A DNA stretch of 64,000 bases from Thalassoglobus neptunius (GCF_007859735.1 NZ_SIHI01000018.1:1-64000), one strand, 5' to 3'. Numbered from the stretch's first letter, positions 18,480 through 28,535 are shown. The notes: generated by a model not told the origin, from the letters alone. A program made the numbers and translations.

Positions 18480-19448
18480 TCACGGTGTGCCGCCGATTCT
18501 CAAGACCGTGCCGGGCTGAAGACGACGAGCCGCGCCTGTCAGAGCGGGATTTTCGGACCGCAATCGAGTGACTCCCTTGGGCGATCCGTAGTATCGAACA
18601 GCGATCGATTCAAGAGTCTCGCCAGCTTGCACCACATGTCGGCGTCCCTTCGGAGGAGGGATAAAATTGAGCGGCAGAACGGGAGCTTTTTCGGAGACCG
18701 AAATTTGCGATGTTTCTTCAGAAGGTTGTGAATCGACCGGAAGGTCAGAAGCGGACGATTCCATTTCCGTCAGAGATGTTTGGACGGTCGACTCTTGCAG
18801 CTGAGGGATTCGAAGCGTCAACCCGGGCCTCAGATCATCCGGGCTTTCCAGCACATCCCGATTGGACTCAAAGATCTTCCGAAAGAGACTCGCCTGACCC
18901 AGCGTCCGATGAGCGATTCCGGAAAGTGTGTCTCCCGGTCGCACGATGTAAGTCGGCTGCACACCAGAATGTGAATCGCCTGAAGCAACCGGTGTCGGTG
19001 ACACATGACGAACAAGGCTCGCCTGACGCGCGTCCACACGCTTCGCTTCCAGATGTCGCTCACTTTCTGCAACGGTCCCCGCCTCAAGAACGGTGAAGGG
19101 TTCCTCCCGATCGGATTCGAGATCCGGAGACGGATTCACCGGGATGGAAGTGTCTCGCTGCAAACTCAATTGATCTGCACCGCCGGAACGATCGACGAGT
19201 TCGTTTTCTTCCGGTTCACTGTCGCTCCAATCCTCACGAGACGTTCCGGCATCCTCTGCGATCAGCGTTCTTTCGTCACGTTGATAGTGACGAATGGGAA
19301 GGAACTCGATCTCGGAATCATCCGGAATTTCTTTGACGGATGATGTCTCTGGCGAAGACTTCACTACGACACGCGGAAAACAGAATGCGATCGCAAACCC
19401 TACAACGAGGATCCCTAACGCCAAGCCGAGTTTGGCATCGCTTCGCAT
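18480..19448 (-). CDS. Membrane-anchored protein with two LysM domains
   Basis: 322 residues. An N-terminal hydrophobic segment (LGLALGILVVGFAIAFCF, 7-24) acts as anchor or uncleaved signal. A long acidic linker of low complexity follows. The first LysM domain is YIVRPGDTLSGIAHRTLG... (about 172-220) and the second HVVQAGETLESIAVRYYG... (about 275-318, at the C-terminus). LysM domains bind N-acetylglucosamine polymers such as peptidoglycan. There is no attached hydrolase, so the protein probably tethers to or senses the cell wall. It converges with the SRP RNA gene. Confidence 0.85.
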   Translation of the reverse strand: MRSDAKLGLALGILVVGFAIAFCFPRVVVKSSPETSSVKEIPDDSEIEFLPIRHYQRDERTLIAEDAGTSREDWSDSEPEENELVDRSGGADQLSLQRDTSIPVNPSPDLESDREEPFTVLEAGTVAESERHLEAKRVDARQASLVRHVSPTPVASGDSHSGVQPTYIVRPGDTLSGIAHRTLGQASLFRKIFESNRDVLESPDDLRPGLTLRIPQLQESTVQTSLTEMESSASDLPVDSQPSEETSQISVSEKAPVLPLNFIPPPKGRRHVVQAGETLESIAVRYYGSPKGVTRLRSENPALTGAARRLQPGTVLRIGGTP

Positions 19449-19844
19449 ATGATTCGGATACGTTTCAGACAGGCTTTGCGGACGACACGTTCAGAAAAGG
19501 TGAACGACATTCTTCTCTTCGGTTGTCTGCACAAGCAGCATCGACAGAGACCGGAAACTTGAGCCACACTTCCTTCGACTCGCCAACGATTCATCAATTG
19601 GCGCGACAGTCTGCCTGATGCCGATCGTGCAGCCTCTTGCTGCCATGACGAACAGTTCAATTCCCGGAGTCCTGACGATTGCACCAGACACCGTCGAAGG
19701 TCATCCGCTCGGTGCTTAGAAAGTGAGTTCTCGAATAGACAATTCGAGTCGAGCGGGAGAAACCTCCAGCGACTCATAGACAGTCCGACGACGAGACCTA
19801 AAATGGATTGTTCAAGACTTCTGAAACTCTGTTGAAAGAACATC
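19449..19844. other. Gene-free stretch between divergent genes
   Basis: About 400 bp between the LysM gene (minus) and the protease gene (plus), so promoters for both are expected here. I see no convincing small gene or strong hairpin. Confidence 0.4.
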
Positions 19845-22106
19845 ATGAATCAACTTGTTCAGCGTTTCATGTGGGGAATCCTGATTGGAGTCACTTCGAC
19901 GCTGAATGCTCAAGATCCCGTGACTTTCAACGAAGTACCGCTCGAGGTCAGCCAAGTCGACAACGAAAACTTTCTCCAAACGGTTCGTCGGTCACAAGAG
20001 TCAACGGTCGTTGTCGAGATGCTCGGTCGAGACGGAGATCCGCTCGGGATTGGAACCGGGTTTGTCGTCCGTTCTGACGGGCTCATTGCAACCAATCTTC
20101 ATGTCGTCGGTGAAGCCCGTCCGATTCGAGTTCGCCTCTATGATGAGCGCGAGTTTCAAGTCACCTCCATTCATGCGACAGACAAATCTCGCGATGTTGC
20201 ATTGATCAAGATCGATGCCACCGATCTCACTCCGCTGCCGCTCGCTGAACCGGGTTCGCTGGAACAAGGGGAAGTGATCTTCGCACTGGGCAATCCTCAG
20301 GGGCTGGAGCACAGTGTCGTCACCGGAGTCGTTTCCGGGTTCCGGGACGGAGTGGACGAAATGAAGCTCATCCAGCTGGCCATTCCAATTGAACAGGGCA
20401 ACAGCGGCGGACCACTCCTCGACATGGACGGACGAGTTCATGGGATGTTGACGCTCAAATCACGACTCACTGACAACCTCGGTTACGCCGTCCCCATTGA
20501 CGCCGTCCATGACCTTCTGGAATCTCCCAATCCTGTCCTGATGGAACAATGGCTGACGATCGGAGCGCTGAACCCGGAGCAGTGGGAGCCACAAGGAACG
20601 AGCGTGAATTGGAGGCAACGGGCTGGCGAAATTCATGTTTCCGGACAGGGAGACGGTTTCGGCGGACGAGCTTTGTGCCTTCATCGAGCAGACCTTCCAG
20701 AACTTCCATTCGAAGTCGCCGTTGACGTTCGCGTTCACGAAGAAGACGGAGCCGCCGGACTGGCATTTCACTCCGACGGGAACGACATCCACTACGGATT
20801 CTACCCAAGTAGTGGAGTCTTGAGGCTCACCCGCTTCGACGGCCCGACCGTTTACAGTTGGAACGTTTTGCAGGACCAAAAGACAGTACACTGGACTCCA
20901 AATTCCTGGAACAAGATCAAAGTTCGAATAGAAGAAGATCGACTTTCCTGCTTTTGCAATGACGAACTGATCTTCGAACAGATGCATCCACAGCTTCAAT
21001 CCGGAAAGATTGGATTGGTCAAGTTTCGACATACAACAGCTTCGTTCAAGCGGTTTCGATTCGGCTCGGAACTTCCCGACGAACGGCCAAGTCCTGAAGT
21101 TCTAGCGCGGGTAAATTCGCTCGCCAATGAGATTCCGATCTCGCGTCCGATTCCGATCGACTTCGTTCGGGAACAAACGGATCTGGACATGGTCGGTCAA
21201 AAGGCATTTCACTCAGCTGCAAAAAACCTGGAAGCTCAGGCCCAACAGTTGCGCGTACTTGCCAGAGAAATCCACGAAGAACAGACGCGTCAAGAACTCG
21301 TCGCCAAACTGGAGGCGTCCCCTCCCGAGTTAATCGAAGCTGCCTTACTGATCGCCCGACTGGAGAATCCAGAACTCAATGTCGAAGAGTACCGTCAAAC
21401 GGTCGATGCACTCGCGCAGCGTTTTCTGGACTCCATCCCCGAGGATCTCCCCCCTGCCGAAATCCTGGATGCGTTTCACGAATTTCTGTTCGAGAAGAAT
21501 GGATTTCATGGCAGCCGGACAAATTATTACAGCGCGTCCAACAGCTATCTGAACGAAGTGATTGACGACCGCGAAGGGCTTCCGCTCACGCTGTCGATTC
21601 TTTATCTCGAACTTGCACAACGCGTCGGTCTGACAGCATCCGGAATCGGTTTACCGGGCCACTTTCTGGTTCGGGTCGACCTTCCGGATGAACAGAAATA
21701 CATCGACGTTTTCGACAAAGGGACAGTGCTCACTGAGATGATGTGTCGCCGACTTGTGCGGGAAACGACAGGTCTTCCGTGGAACGCAAGCTATTTGGAT
21801 CCGCAGGATGCGACGTCCATTATCAAGCGAATGCTGAGAAACCTCATTGGCATTGCCAACTCCGAATCCGATCTCGAAGCAGCTCTCCGGTACACACGAA
21901 CGGTGCTCGCCATCGATCCGAATTCTGTTGAAGATCGTCTTTACAAAGCCGTCCTCTGCTACAACACCGAACGCTGGGACGAAGGACTGGAAGAGGTTCG
22001 CAAGGTGCTGCAAGAGCAACCGCCAGAGATTGAACTTGGCCGAGTCCGTGAACTCCAAGACGCGATTCTCGAACGGCAAAGAGAGTCGGAATCAGGGAGT
22101 GACTGA
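19845..22106 (+). CDS. Exported trypsin-like protease fused to a LamG-like domain and a SirB1 transglutaminase-like domain
   Basis: 753 residues. A signal peptide of about 22 residues leads into an HtrA/trypsin-like domain with a complete triad: His86 in NLHVV, Asp117 in RDVALIKID and Ser187 in GNSGGPL. No PDZ domain follows. Residues about 240-405 form a beta-rich DUF1080/LamG-like domain (GRALCLHR, GAAGLAFHSDG, GKIGLVKFRH). Residues about 465-690 match the SirB1 transglutaminase-like family (YSASNSYLNEVIDDREGLPL, GIGLPGHFLVRV), and a TPR-like pair ends the protein. The combination suggests a periplasmic protease with a carbohydrate-binding middle and a C-terminal module. What it cleaves is unknown. 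The end overlaps the convergent gene by 15 bp. Confidence 0.85.
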   Translation: MNQLVQRFMWGILIGVTSTLNAQDPVTFNEVPLEVSQVDNENFLQTVRRSQESTVVVEMLGRDGDPLGIGTGFVVRSDGLIATNLHVVGEARPIRVRLYDEREFQVTSIHATDKSRDVALIKIDATDLTPLPLAEPGSLEQGEVIFALGNPQGLEHSVVTGVVSGFRDGVDEMKLIQLAIPIEQGNSGGPLLDMDGRVHGMLTLKSRLTDNLGYAVPIDAVHDLLESPNPVLMEQWLTIGALNPEQWEPQGTSVNWRQRAGEIHVSGQGDGFGGRALCLHRADLPELPFEVAVDVRVHEEDGAAGLAFHSDGNDIHYGFYPSSGVLRLTRFDGPTVYSWNVLQDQKTVHWTPNSWNKIKVRIEEDRLSCFCNDELIFEQMHPQLQSGKIGLVKFRHTTASFKRFRFGSELPDERPSPEVLARVNSLANEIPISRPIPIDFVREQTDLDMVGQKAFHSAAKNLEAQAQQLRVLAREIHEEQTRQELVAKLEASPPELIEAALLIARLENPELNVEEYRQTVDALAQRFLDSIPEDLPPAEILDAFHEFLFEKNGFHGSRTNYYSASNSYLNEVIDDREGLPLTLSILYLELAQRVGLTASGIGLPGHFLVRVDLPDEQKYIDVFDKGTVLTEMMCRRLVRETTGLPWNASYLDPQDATSIIKRMLRNLIGIANSESDLEAALRYTRTVLAIDPNSVEDRLYKAVLCYNTERWDEGLEEVRKVLQEQPPEIELGRVRELQDAILERQRESESGSD

Positions 22107-23603
22107 GGAATCCTCAACTGCTTCCAGAATTAGATTGTACTCTCCGACGTTATTCGAGCGGTTGTTTCCAAAGTCGTTGACCTGAAACATCAGCAAGCCG
22201 CCGAATTCGGATTTGATGGTTCGCGAACTCCCGATATCGATCACTTCCATCCGCTGTCGGTTCGTTTCATCAACGTATGCGGGATCGATCAAGACCGCAG
22301 CCATGAGTCGCCCGACGGGAAAACCGTTCGCATACTCAATCGTAATTCCCTGCGGTTCACTCACCCAGTCGACTGGAGTCGTATTCAGCACGGCTTGGCC
22401 CTCAGCGGTCACGTGAACGGTTTCTCCTGCTTGCAAGCGGTAACCGGTCCATGTCCATCCCTGATTCGCAGCGATGGAGAAAGTCGCCCTTTCAGGAAGA
22501 TCGACCGGAGCCTCATCGCTCATCACGAACGCATTCGTTTCGAATTCCCATCCGAAGTCAATCGTTCGACAGAACTCCTCCCACTCTGCTTCCAAAAGCC
22601 ACAGATCGGGAGCGAATTGTTGATCGGCGATTCGAACGAAATCCGGTCCGACGAGATGATCACGAAGCAATCGAAACCGTTTTTGATATCTCGGGTGAGA
22701 ATCCAGAAACTTGCACAGCGCCCAACTCCAGGCATAAGGCGTTGATCGCGATTTGCTGAACTCGACTTCTCCAAGCTCGCTGACTTCAACGACGCTCAGC
22801 CTCTTACCTGCTTCGACTTCTTCACGAATCATGTCGATTCTTCCGAAACCGAGAAACTCTTCCGGCGAATCGGGCATCACACCGAACTCGACATGTCCGC
22901 GTTCATTGAACCGATGGGTCCCGTAAAAGTCCGCAATCCCTTCAAGATACCAAAGCGGAGGATGAATTCCCGGAACGCGCATCATGAAACAGTGAGTCGC
23001 TTCGTGAATCGCCAGATGTCGGCGATAGTAGTCGAGTTCCTGATCATACATCCAGAACTCTTGTCCGAAATGTTGACCATGCTGAAACCCTGCGAACTCT
23101 TCAGGCAACAGCCCCGAAGCCAGAAACCGGTCACGCTCGGCGATGAGGTAACCCGATATCTGAAACTCTTTTTCGTCACGGGCAGGCGGCAACGGACCGA
23201 AATCTTCAACCAGCCGTTCATACACAAGATCGATCAGCGGCGGGATGTTTCTTGCAATATTGGCGTCGACATCAGTGTAGAGCCGCAACCGTTTTGACTC
23301 GTAGACGTCGATGTCTGCGTTCTGCAAAACTTGCGGATCGACGAACCGACGATCGTCATCGGGGCGAAAAACTGGTTCCGGACGAGAATCGACGATCTCA
23401 TCGGATTCCAATGTCTCGGCCCCTTCATTCGAAGCGGTTTCGTTGTCTTTGGAGACGGAGGATCTCGTTGTGACAACGGCCGTTTCAGGTGCCGAACGGA
23501 TCAACTCGTGAGGAGATGGCGAATCACTGCAGCCGACACTCACCATTGCCAGCGCAATGAAAACAACTCGATTTCGCCGACGGCTCAGTTCCGGAACTCC
23601 CAC
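22092..23603 (-). CDS. Lipoprotein with an HEXXH metalloprotease-like domain
   Basis: 503 residues from a GTG start. The lipobox VSVGC places the lipid Cys at residue 25. After an acidic linker, a gluzincin-like domain holds HEATH (200-204), with a candidate third ligand, Glu221, in WYLEGIADFYG. This resembles the DUF1570-type or gluzincin peptidases of planctomycetes. The C-terminal 130 residues are a beta-rich domain. It lies 7 bp after the oxidoreductase gene on the same strand, so the two are probably co-transcribed. Its start has no strong ribosome-binding site. Peptidase activity is inferred from the motif. Confidence 0.75.
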   Translation of the reverse strand: MGVPELSRRRNRVVFIALAMVSVGCSDSPSPHELIRSAPETAVVTTRSSVSKDNETASNEGAETLESDEIVDSRPEPVFRPDDDRRFVDPQVLQNADIDVYESKRLRLYTDVDANIARNIPPLIDLVYERLVEDFGPLPPARDEKEFQISGYLIAERDRFLASGLLPEEFAGFQHGQHFGQEFWMYDQELDYYRRHLAIHEATHCFMMRVPGIHPPLWYLEGIADFYGTHRFNERGHVEFGVMPDSPEEFLGFGRIDMIREEVEAGKRLSVVEVSELGEVEFSKSRSTPYAWSWALCKFLDSHPRYQKRFRLLRDHLVGPDFVRIADQQFAPDLWLLEAEWEEFCRTIDFGWEFETNAFVMSDEAPVDLPERATFSIAANQGWTWTGYRLQAGETVHVTAEGQAVLNTTPVDWVSEPQGITIEYANGFPVGRLMAAVLIDPAYVDETNRQRMEVIDIGSSRTIKSEFGGLLMFQVNDFGNNRSNNVGEYNLILEAVEDSSVTP

Positions 23604-23610
23604 AATCTTT

Positions 23611-24720
23611 TTACTCCGTCAACTCGATTGTCGCTCCACCTTGTCGTGCCGATGCGAGACACGCATCCATAACGATCTGTGTTTTCAATGAAGCTTCCGG
23701 CCAAAACGGATCGATCTCTCCACTCAACACAATGTTGCTGAAGTTGCGAAAGAGATTAACTTCCTGAGCGTCGGGCGCGTTGTTGCTGTACTCGGCAATT
23801 GTGTGCTGCGTTCGATGGCGTTCCATCACAAACTCACAGCCATTGACATTAAAGACCGGTTTATTGACTTCAAATCCGAGTTCATTCCCAAAGTAAGGCA
23901 ATACAAAATCGTGCAACTGCAGATTTCCTTTCGTTCCGCTGACATGCACAAGCTGTTGATGCTCAGTTCGGAACGAATTGTAAAATCCAGCGGAGACTCC
24001 TCCGTCGAACTGTAACTCTCCGACAAACTCCATCGGAACGGGATTCGGGCTGTCTGCCCGGCCATGTTCTCCGAGTTGCCGTCCCGAGACTGTTTTCGGC
24101 AGTTGATAATTCATCACGAACAGACACATCCGAATTGTGTACCACCCGAGATCGCCAACACACCCCTGCGGCTCAAGGTCGCTGCTGACGCGGATATTGT
24201 TCTGAATAAATTCGTCTGGGGCACAGAAGGAAAAGTGCGTCTGAATTCGGCGGAGCTGGCCGAGATTGTTTTCGTCGTCGATGACGTCTCGAAGGGCAGC
24301 GAGCCGTTTGGAGTGCATGTACATCACTCCGTCCATGAACTGGACATCATTCTCGCGGCAGGCGTCGAGCATCTCGTTCAGATCCGATACCGAAACAGCA
24401 CATGGCTTCTCACACATCACGTGCTTGCCAGCCTGAGCAGCCTTGATGACCCACTCCTTCCGCAACCCCGTCGGCAACGGAATATAAACCGCATCGATAT
24501 CATCACGATCGAGGAGAGCCTGATAACCTTCAACAGCATCCGGTCGTTCTGCGACTGGTCGGCTTAACTGGCATGCATCGATGAATGCCTCCGAGCGTTC
24601 TTTGGAACGACTCGCGATCGCAACCACTTGTCCATTCCCGGAATTCCGAATGGAGTCCCAGTTCTTCATCGCGATGGCAGCAGCTCCGAGCACGCCCCAT
24701 CGACACTTTTTCTCGGTCAT
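23611..24720 (-). CDS. Gfo/Idh/MocA-family oxidoreductase
   Basis: 369 residues from ATG 24720; a TTG at 24735 is possible. The Rossmann domain opens WGVLGAAAIA, a GxxGxA variant. HVMCEKPCAVS carries the family's EKP motif with the catalytic Lys. MYMHSKRLAALRDVI and the C-terminal sheet domain follow. These enzymes use NAD(P) to oxidise or reduce sugars, inositols and related compounds. The substrate cannot be told from the sequence. It is first in a two-gene run with the HEXXH lipoprotein. Confidence 0.9.
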   Translation of the reverse strand: MTEKKCRWGVLGAAAIAMKNWDSIRNSGNGQVVAIASRSKERSEAFIDACQLSRPVAERPDAVEGYQALLDRDDIDAVYIPLPTGLRKEWVIKAAQAGKHVMCEKPCAVSVSDLNEMLDACRENDVQFMDGVMYMHSKRLAALRDVIDDENNLGQLRRIQTHFSFCAPDEFIQNNIRVSSDLEPQGCVGDLGWYTIRMCLFVMNYQLPKTVSGRQLGEHGRADSPNPVPMEFVGELQFDGGVSAGFYNSFRTEHQQLVHVSGTKGNLQLHDFVLPYFGNELGFEVNKPVFNVNGCEFVMERHRTQHTIAEYSNNAPDAQEVNLFRNFSNIVLSGEIDPFWPEASLKTQIVMDACLASARQGGATIELTE

Positions 24721-25048
24721 CAATTGGTCTTTCAAACATCAAACAAAAGACAAATGGTCTTTGCGAACAGACACATCTTTCAACAATCGGACGAGCCACA
24801 CATTCTACCAGACGGGAGTCTTTGAACCGAATTCGTCCTGTGAACTTTTACGAATTCGCGCCGACCAATCTGATCGATGCACTCGCTGTCATGAGAAACT
24901 CACGATTCCCCCGTTTCAGATGACATCCTGAGAACTCTAAAACGGGCTCCGATGGGTTTCGAGGCATCTTTGAGTGTTTGTTTTGAATTCGCAACCGATC
25001 TGCTTCAATTTGAAAAGAAGTCACAGTCGCGTTGCGAATGCTCACAGC
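24721..25048. other. Gene-free stretch
   Basis: About 330 bp upstream of the oxidoreductase and downstream of the metallophosphoesterase, both on the minus strand. No gene, tRNA or strong hairpin was recognised. Confidence 0.4.
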
Positions 25049-25837
25049 TTAGAACCGCCCAGTACGACGCTCTCGGCCGGGCAAGACTTCCAAACATGTC
25101 GTCCACCAACCGGTTTCGATCGTCTCGATGAACTCCGGCGGGAGCTTTTCGGCCTTCATTTCCGCAATGAGACGCTGATAGTCGTACTCTAACGGCACGA
25201 ATTCCACTTCGAATTCCCCCTCGCTGACGGTCAAGAGAGTGTACCAAACGTTGCGTTTTCCGTCGTTTTCCGGCCTCCCAAGAACGCCGACGTTCACAAA
25301 ACTCCCGCCATTTGAGAGTTCCCGCTTCCAATGCAAACCGGTGTGAGTTCCGCAGATGAGATCGCACTCAAAGTCTCGAGTAAGCTTCTCCAAAAAGTGC
25401 GTACTCGTTGTCGACTCCCAGAGAAACTCATTCGTCTTGCGGGGACTGCCGTGACAGACAAGGATCTGTTTTCCTTCAATCTCCAGACGAATCTCGGATG
25501 GAAGTTCTCTCAACCAGCGCCGATTTGAGGGGTGAGTCTTCTCGTAAGTGTACTCATAGCTGATCTGTGCAAAGTAATTGTCACGAGGATCGGTGTATCC
25601 ACACTGACAGTCATTCAAATCGTTGCCGATGCTGTGATCGTAATTCCCCTGCACTACCTGCACTTGATGGTCGAACAGAAGCGGAAAAACCTTATCCGGG
25701 TGCGGACCGAAGGCTCCCAAATCGCCCAGGCAAAACAGACCGTCGACGCCTCGATTTTCTGCGTGATGAATCGCCGCTTCGAGTGCCACCCAGTTGTTGT
25801 AGACTCCTCCAAAGAGTGCGACTCGAGTCTTCCCCAT
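25049..25837 (-). CDS. Metallophosphoesterase-like protein with a degenerate first metal motif
   Basis: 262 residues. The YfcE/MJ0936-type phosphoesterase fold is recognisable: FCLGDLGAFGPHPD (motif II), VVQGNYDHSIG (GNxDH, motif III), LVCHGSP (motif IV) and CGTHTG (motif V). Motif I, normally DxHGN, reads LFGGVYNNWVALEA here, so the first Asp and His are missing. Loss of both would disturb one metal site. The protein may be inactive, use another metal arrangement or act as a binding protein. It is last in a minus-strand group with a radical SAM protein and an EboD-like cyclase. Confidence 0.8.
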   Translation of the reverse strand: MGKTRVALFGGVYNNWVALEAAIHHAENRGVDGLFCLGDLGAFGPHPDKVFPLLFDHQVQVVQGNYDHSIGNDLNDCQCGYTDPRDNYFAQISYEYTYEKTHPSNRRWLRELPSEIRLEIEGKQILVCHGSPRKTNEFLWESTTSTHFLEKLTRDFECDLICGTHTGLHWKRELSNGGSFVNVGVLGRPENDGKRNVWYTLLTVSEGEFEVEFVPLEYDYQRLIAEMKAEKLPPEFIETIETGWWTTCLEVLPGRERRTGRF

Positions 25838-25892
25838 CTTCCACTTTCAATTCGTGCAAATTTCTTGCGATGCAGAGAGTCACTGACGCTCG

Positions 25893-25968
25893 AGCAAGTT
25901 GCTCTTTCCTGTGTACTCGCTTCCGCTGTTTCATCAGGTAAACGGCTGATTTTGCTCGTACGAGTGAG
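25893..25968 (+). repeat. Intergenic repeat, copy 2 of 3
   Basis: Matches 6104-6180 and 47772-47852. This copy contains the palindrome CTCGTACGAG and an ATCAG/CTGAT stem. It sits between the metallophosphoesterase and radical SAM genes, both on the minus strand. Confidence 0.8.
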
Positions 25969-25991
25969 TGCAAACCAAATCAGAAAACTCT

Positions 25992-26897
25992 CTATTCACG
26001 ACGACTGGACGATGGATTCGTGCAAATTGAACCATATTGGTAGCACGTAAAACATGCCCCATGAACGATCTCGAAGGGCTGCAACGATTCCTTCAACGAC
26101 GTTCCGAGGACCGAATCGGGACTCTCAACGAGAATAGGACAGACATGCACGCCGCGATCGGAAACCAGCCGACTATGGCTGCAGACGAGAATTGACGAAT
26201 CGAAGTCTTTCATCATTTCCTCGTCGACACGCTCGAACGTTTCGTATCCGCAGGTTCGTTGAGATTCCGCTCCAATCTTGAGCCGAGGAAGCAACTTCAA
26301 GCGGGGACGATCATATCCATGATCCGCGAGGACGATTCGGAAACTCGACAGAACTTCTTCGTCTTCGTGATCCTCCCATGTTCGCGTCATGGTAATGATC
26401 GGAAGGAATCCGTGACGAACGAGGGCCTCGACTCCCTTCATCGCTCGCTCAAAGGTCCTCTCGCCTCGAATTGGATCATTGATTTCAGGAGTCGGACCAT
26501 CAATCGAAACGCGAAACTCCAGTGTGTATCCGGATTCGTCCTCAGCACGTTGAAGCCGCTCGAGCCAGACATCCTTGAGAACAGTTCCATTGGTCAGCAC
26601 TGTGGCTGGCCCGAAGGTCAGTGTCTCTTCCAGGATGGGAACCATCTCACGATTCAGAAAGGGCTCACCCCCTGTGAAGTAATATTCCTTCACCCCGAGG
26701 GGAACGGACTCCAACAGATACTTACGAACCATCGCCAGCGAAAGAAACCCGAATGAGTCGTTCTTTGGACTGCAACTGATGAAACAGTGATGGCATTCCA
26801 GATTGCAGAGAGTTCCTGCCACCTGAAACCACAACTCGTCGAGATCTTTAATCTCAACTTGTGGAGCACGTTCGATCGAAAGTGTCTCGGTTTCCAT
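25992..26897 (-). CDS. Radical SAM protein with a SPASM-like cysteine tail
   Basis: 301 residues from ATG 26897; an ATG at 27002 would add 35 residues that do not look like the family. CNLECHHC (31-38) is the CxxxCxxC motif for the SAM-cleaving 4Fe-4S cluster. YYFTGGEPFLN is the GGEP motif, and EFRVSIDGPTPEIND follows. The C-terminus has several more cysteines (CSHS, HVCPIL, GACFTCYQYGSIC) that could hold a second cluster, as in SPASM or twitch domains. Substrate unknown. Its neighbours are an EboD-like cyclase upstream and the degenerate phosphoesterase downstream. Confidence 0.85.
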   Translation of the reverse strand: METETLSIERAPQVEIKDLDELWFQVAGTLCNLECHHCFISCSPKNDSFGFLSLAMVRKYLLESVPLGVKEYYFTGGEPFLNREMVPILEETLTFGPATVLTNGTVLKDVWLERLQRAEDESGYTLEFRVSIDGPTPEINDPIRGERTFERAMKGVEALVRHGFLPIITMTRTWEDHEDEEVLSSFRIVLADHGYDRPRLKLLPRLKIGAESQRTCGYETFERVDEEMMKDFDSSILVCSHSRLVSDRGVHVCPILVESPDSVLGTSLKESLQPFEIVHGACFTCYQYGSICTNPSSSRRE

Positions 26898-27056
26898 TCC
26901 CGTCGACTCTGAGAAAACTGATTGACTGGACGAAGTGATGTTTTCTTGAGTGTGACAAGTTACACACTCGCTGAAAACAAAAATCCGCAATCGTGCAAGC
27001 ATCCGCAATCAGAGGAACATCTTCAGTGAAGGAGCTCACCAAACACGTCCATTTTC

Positions 27057-28283
27057 TCATTCGTTCCGGAGGTCCAGTGTCATTGAGTCTGATTGTTCGG
27101 ACATGAAGTCCACAACGGTTTCAATCGCCTGAAGCATTTGCTTCTTGTCAACTTCATGCACATCGATCTTCTTCCCGATCGCTGGCAACATCGTCAACGT
27201 CAGTCTTCCCCCGAGATGCTGCCGGAATTCTTCGAGACCGTCCAGCAACGTCTCTGTTTCATGAAGCATCGGATGGTTCAAGTGAAGTCCGAGGTTGCGA
27301 AGGCAATGCAACACGCGGACCGCATCCGCTTTAGGCAGACCGTGTGCGAGAGACGAATACACCGTGTCGACCGCCACTCCGATCGCGACAGCTTCCCCGT
27401 GACGGACTTCAAAGTTTGTCATCGGTTCCAGTTTGTGAGCGGACCAATGGCCGTAATCCAAAGGCCGTGCTTCCAGTGCTTCGAAAGGATCTCCGCCAGC
27501 TGTGATGTGCTCGATATGCAGCTGGGCCGACCGACGAATGACTGGCCGCGCGGCGTCCATGTCACGTTCTCGAATACGATGAGCGTCCCGTTCAATTCGA
27601 GCGAACTCGTCCGCATCCTTCAGCAGCGAGACCTTCACCGCTTCCGAGAATCCATTTCGGAACTCACGATCGGGGAGCGTTTCCAGCATCGCCTCGTCAT
27701 TGATGACAGCCCACGGGACGTTAAAGGTGCCGATCCAGTTTTTCTTGGCGAACAGATTCACGCTGTTCTTCACGCCAACGCCCGAATCCGCTTGAGCCAG
27801 CGTCGTCGTCGGAATCCGGATGAGACGAATCCCACGGTGAGCAATTGCTGCCGCGAAACCGACAGCATCCAGAACTGCTCCTCCGCCGATCACCACAACA
27901 TAGCTGCGACGATCAAGATCGGCAGCGTTCATGCACTTTAACATTCGCTCGATAATGTGAATGTCGTTTTTGACTTCTTCTCCGCCGGGGCATGTTTGAA
28001 TATTGCCGACCATGTTCAATTCGTTTGAACGCGCGTTGGCAAACCGTCGAATCTTTGAACTGAGGTTCGGCTGCGCTTTCGCCAGCAACTCATCCACCCA
28101 GAACTGCACCCGCGGAACCCGGTCGCCTGAGAGTTCCAGAAGGTCGGACAGAACATCCTGATCGCGCCCAAACAAATCCCTTGTGAAGCGTAATCTGTGG
28201 ACGCACGGGACGTGAAACTGGATGTCGAGTGATTGATTTTGAGAGTCGGCACCGTCCGGGAGGGATGAATTTTCTTGGTTCAT
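27057..28283 (-). CDS. 3-dehydroquinate-synthase-like sugar-phosphate cyclase (EboD-like)
   Basis: 408 residues from ATG 28283; an upstream in-frame start at 28310 is possible. The NAD-binding [11 protein letters not shown] and the block [21 protein letters not shown] show the DHQ-synthase fold. The family Lys is in [15 protein letters not shown] and metal ligands are likely in [15 protein letters not shown] and [12 protein letters not shown]. Housekeeping AroB reads GGK(T/S)GVN where this has GVKNSVN. That variant is typical of the EboD branch, whose product is not established. So it is probably not the shikimate-pathway enzyme. It heads a run with the radical SAM gene. Confidence 0.82.
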   Translation of the reverse strand: MNQENSSLPDGADSQNQSLDIQFHVPCVHRLRFTRDLFGRDQDVLSDLLELSGDRVPRVQFWVDELLAKAQPNLSSKIRRFANARSNELNMVGNIQTCPGGEEVKNDIHIIERMLKCMNAADLDRRSYVVVIGGGAVLDAVGFAAAIAHRGIRLIRIPTTTLAQADSGVGVKNSVNLFAKKNWIGTFNVPWAVINDEAMLETLPDREFRNGFSEAVKVSLLKDADEFARIERDAHRIRERDMDAARPVIRRSAQLHIEHITAGGDPFEALEARPLDYGHWSAHKLEPMTNFEVRHGEAVAIGVAVDTVYSSLAHGLPKADAVRVLHCLRNLGLHLNHPMLHETETLLDGLEEFRQHLGGRLTLTMLPAIGKKIDVHEVDKKQMLQAIETVVDFMSEQSDSMTLDLRNE

Positions 28284-28535
28284 AGCGACTTTGTGGCAGG
28301 GACAGCGCAAATTTGGCTGCCGTAGTTCGAAGAGAGTCCGTTCGGGACGCTGGATTGATCAATACAGTTTTGCGCATTGAAAGAGGTGATGCAAGTCAAT
28401 CTCTCAAAGCTTCCTGCTGTACAACTCGCGAGTCAACCTCTTTTGTGCATTACCGTTGGGACGGACAGCGCGTCTCCGAAATTCGTTGACGAGACTCGTT
28501 CAACAAGTCCCGGACGATCGATTCAATCAGACAGG

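Noticed and set aside
25049-25837. Calling this gene a functional phosphodiesterase
   Set aside because: Motif I lacks both metal ligands, so activity should not be assumed.
27093-27941. A 282-codon open frame opposite the EboD-like gene
   Set aside because: Antisense shadow of a well-supported gene.
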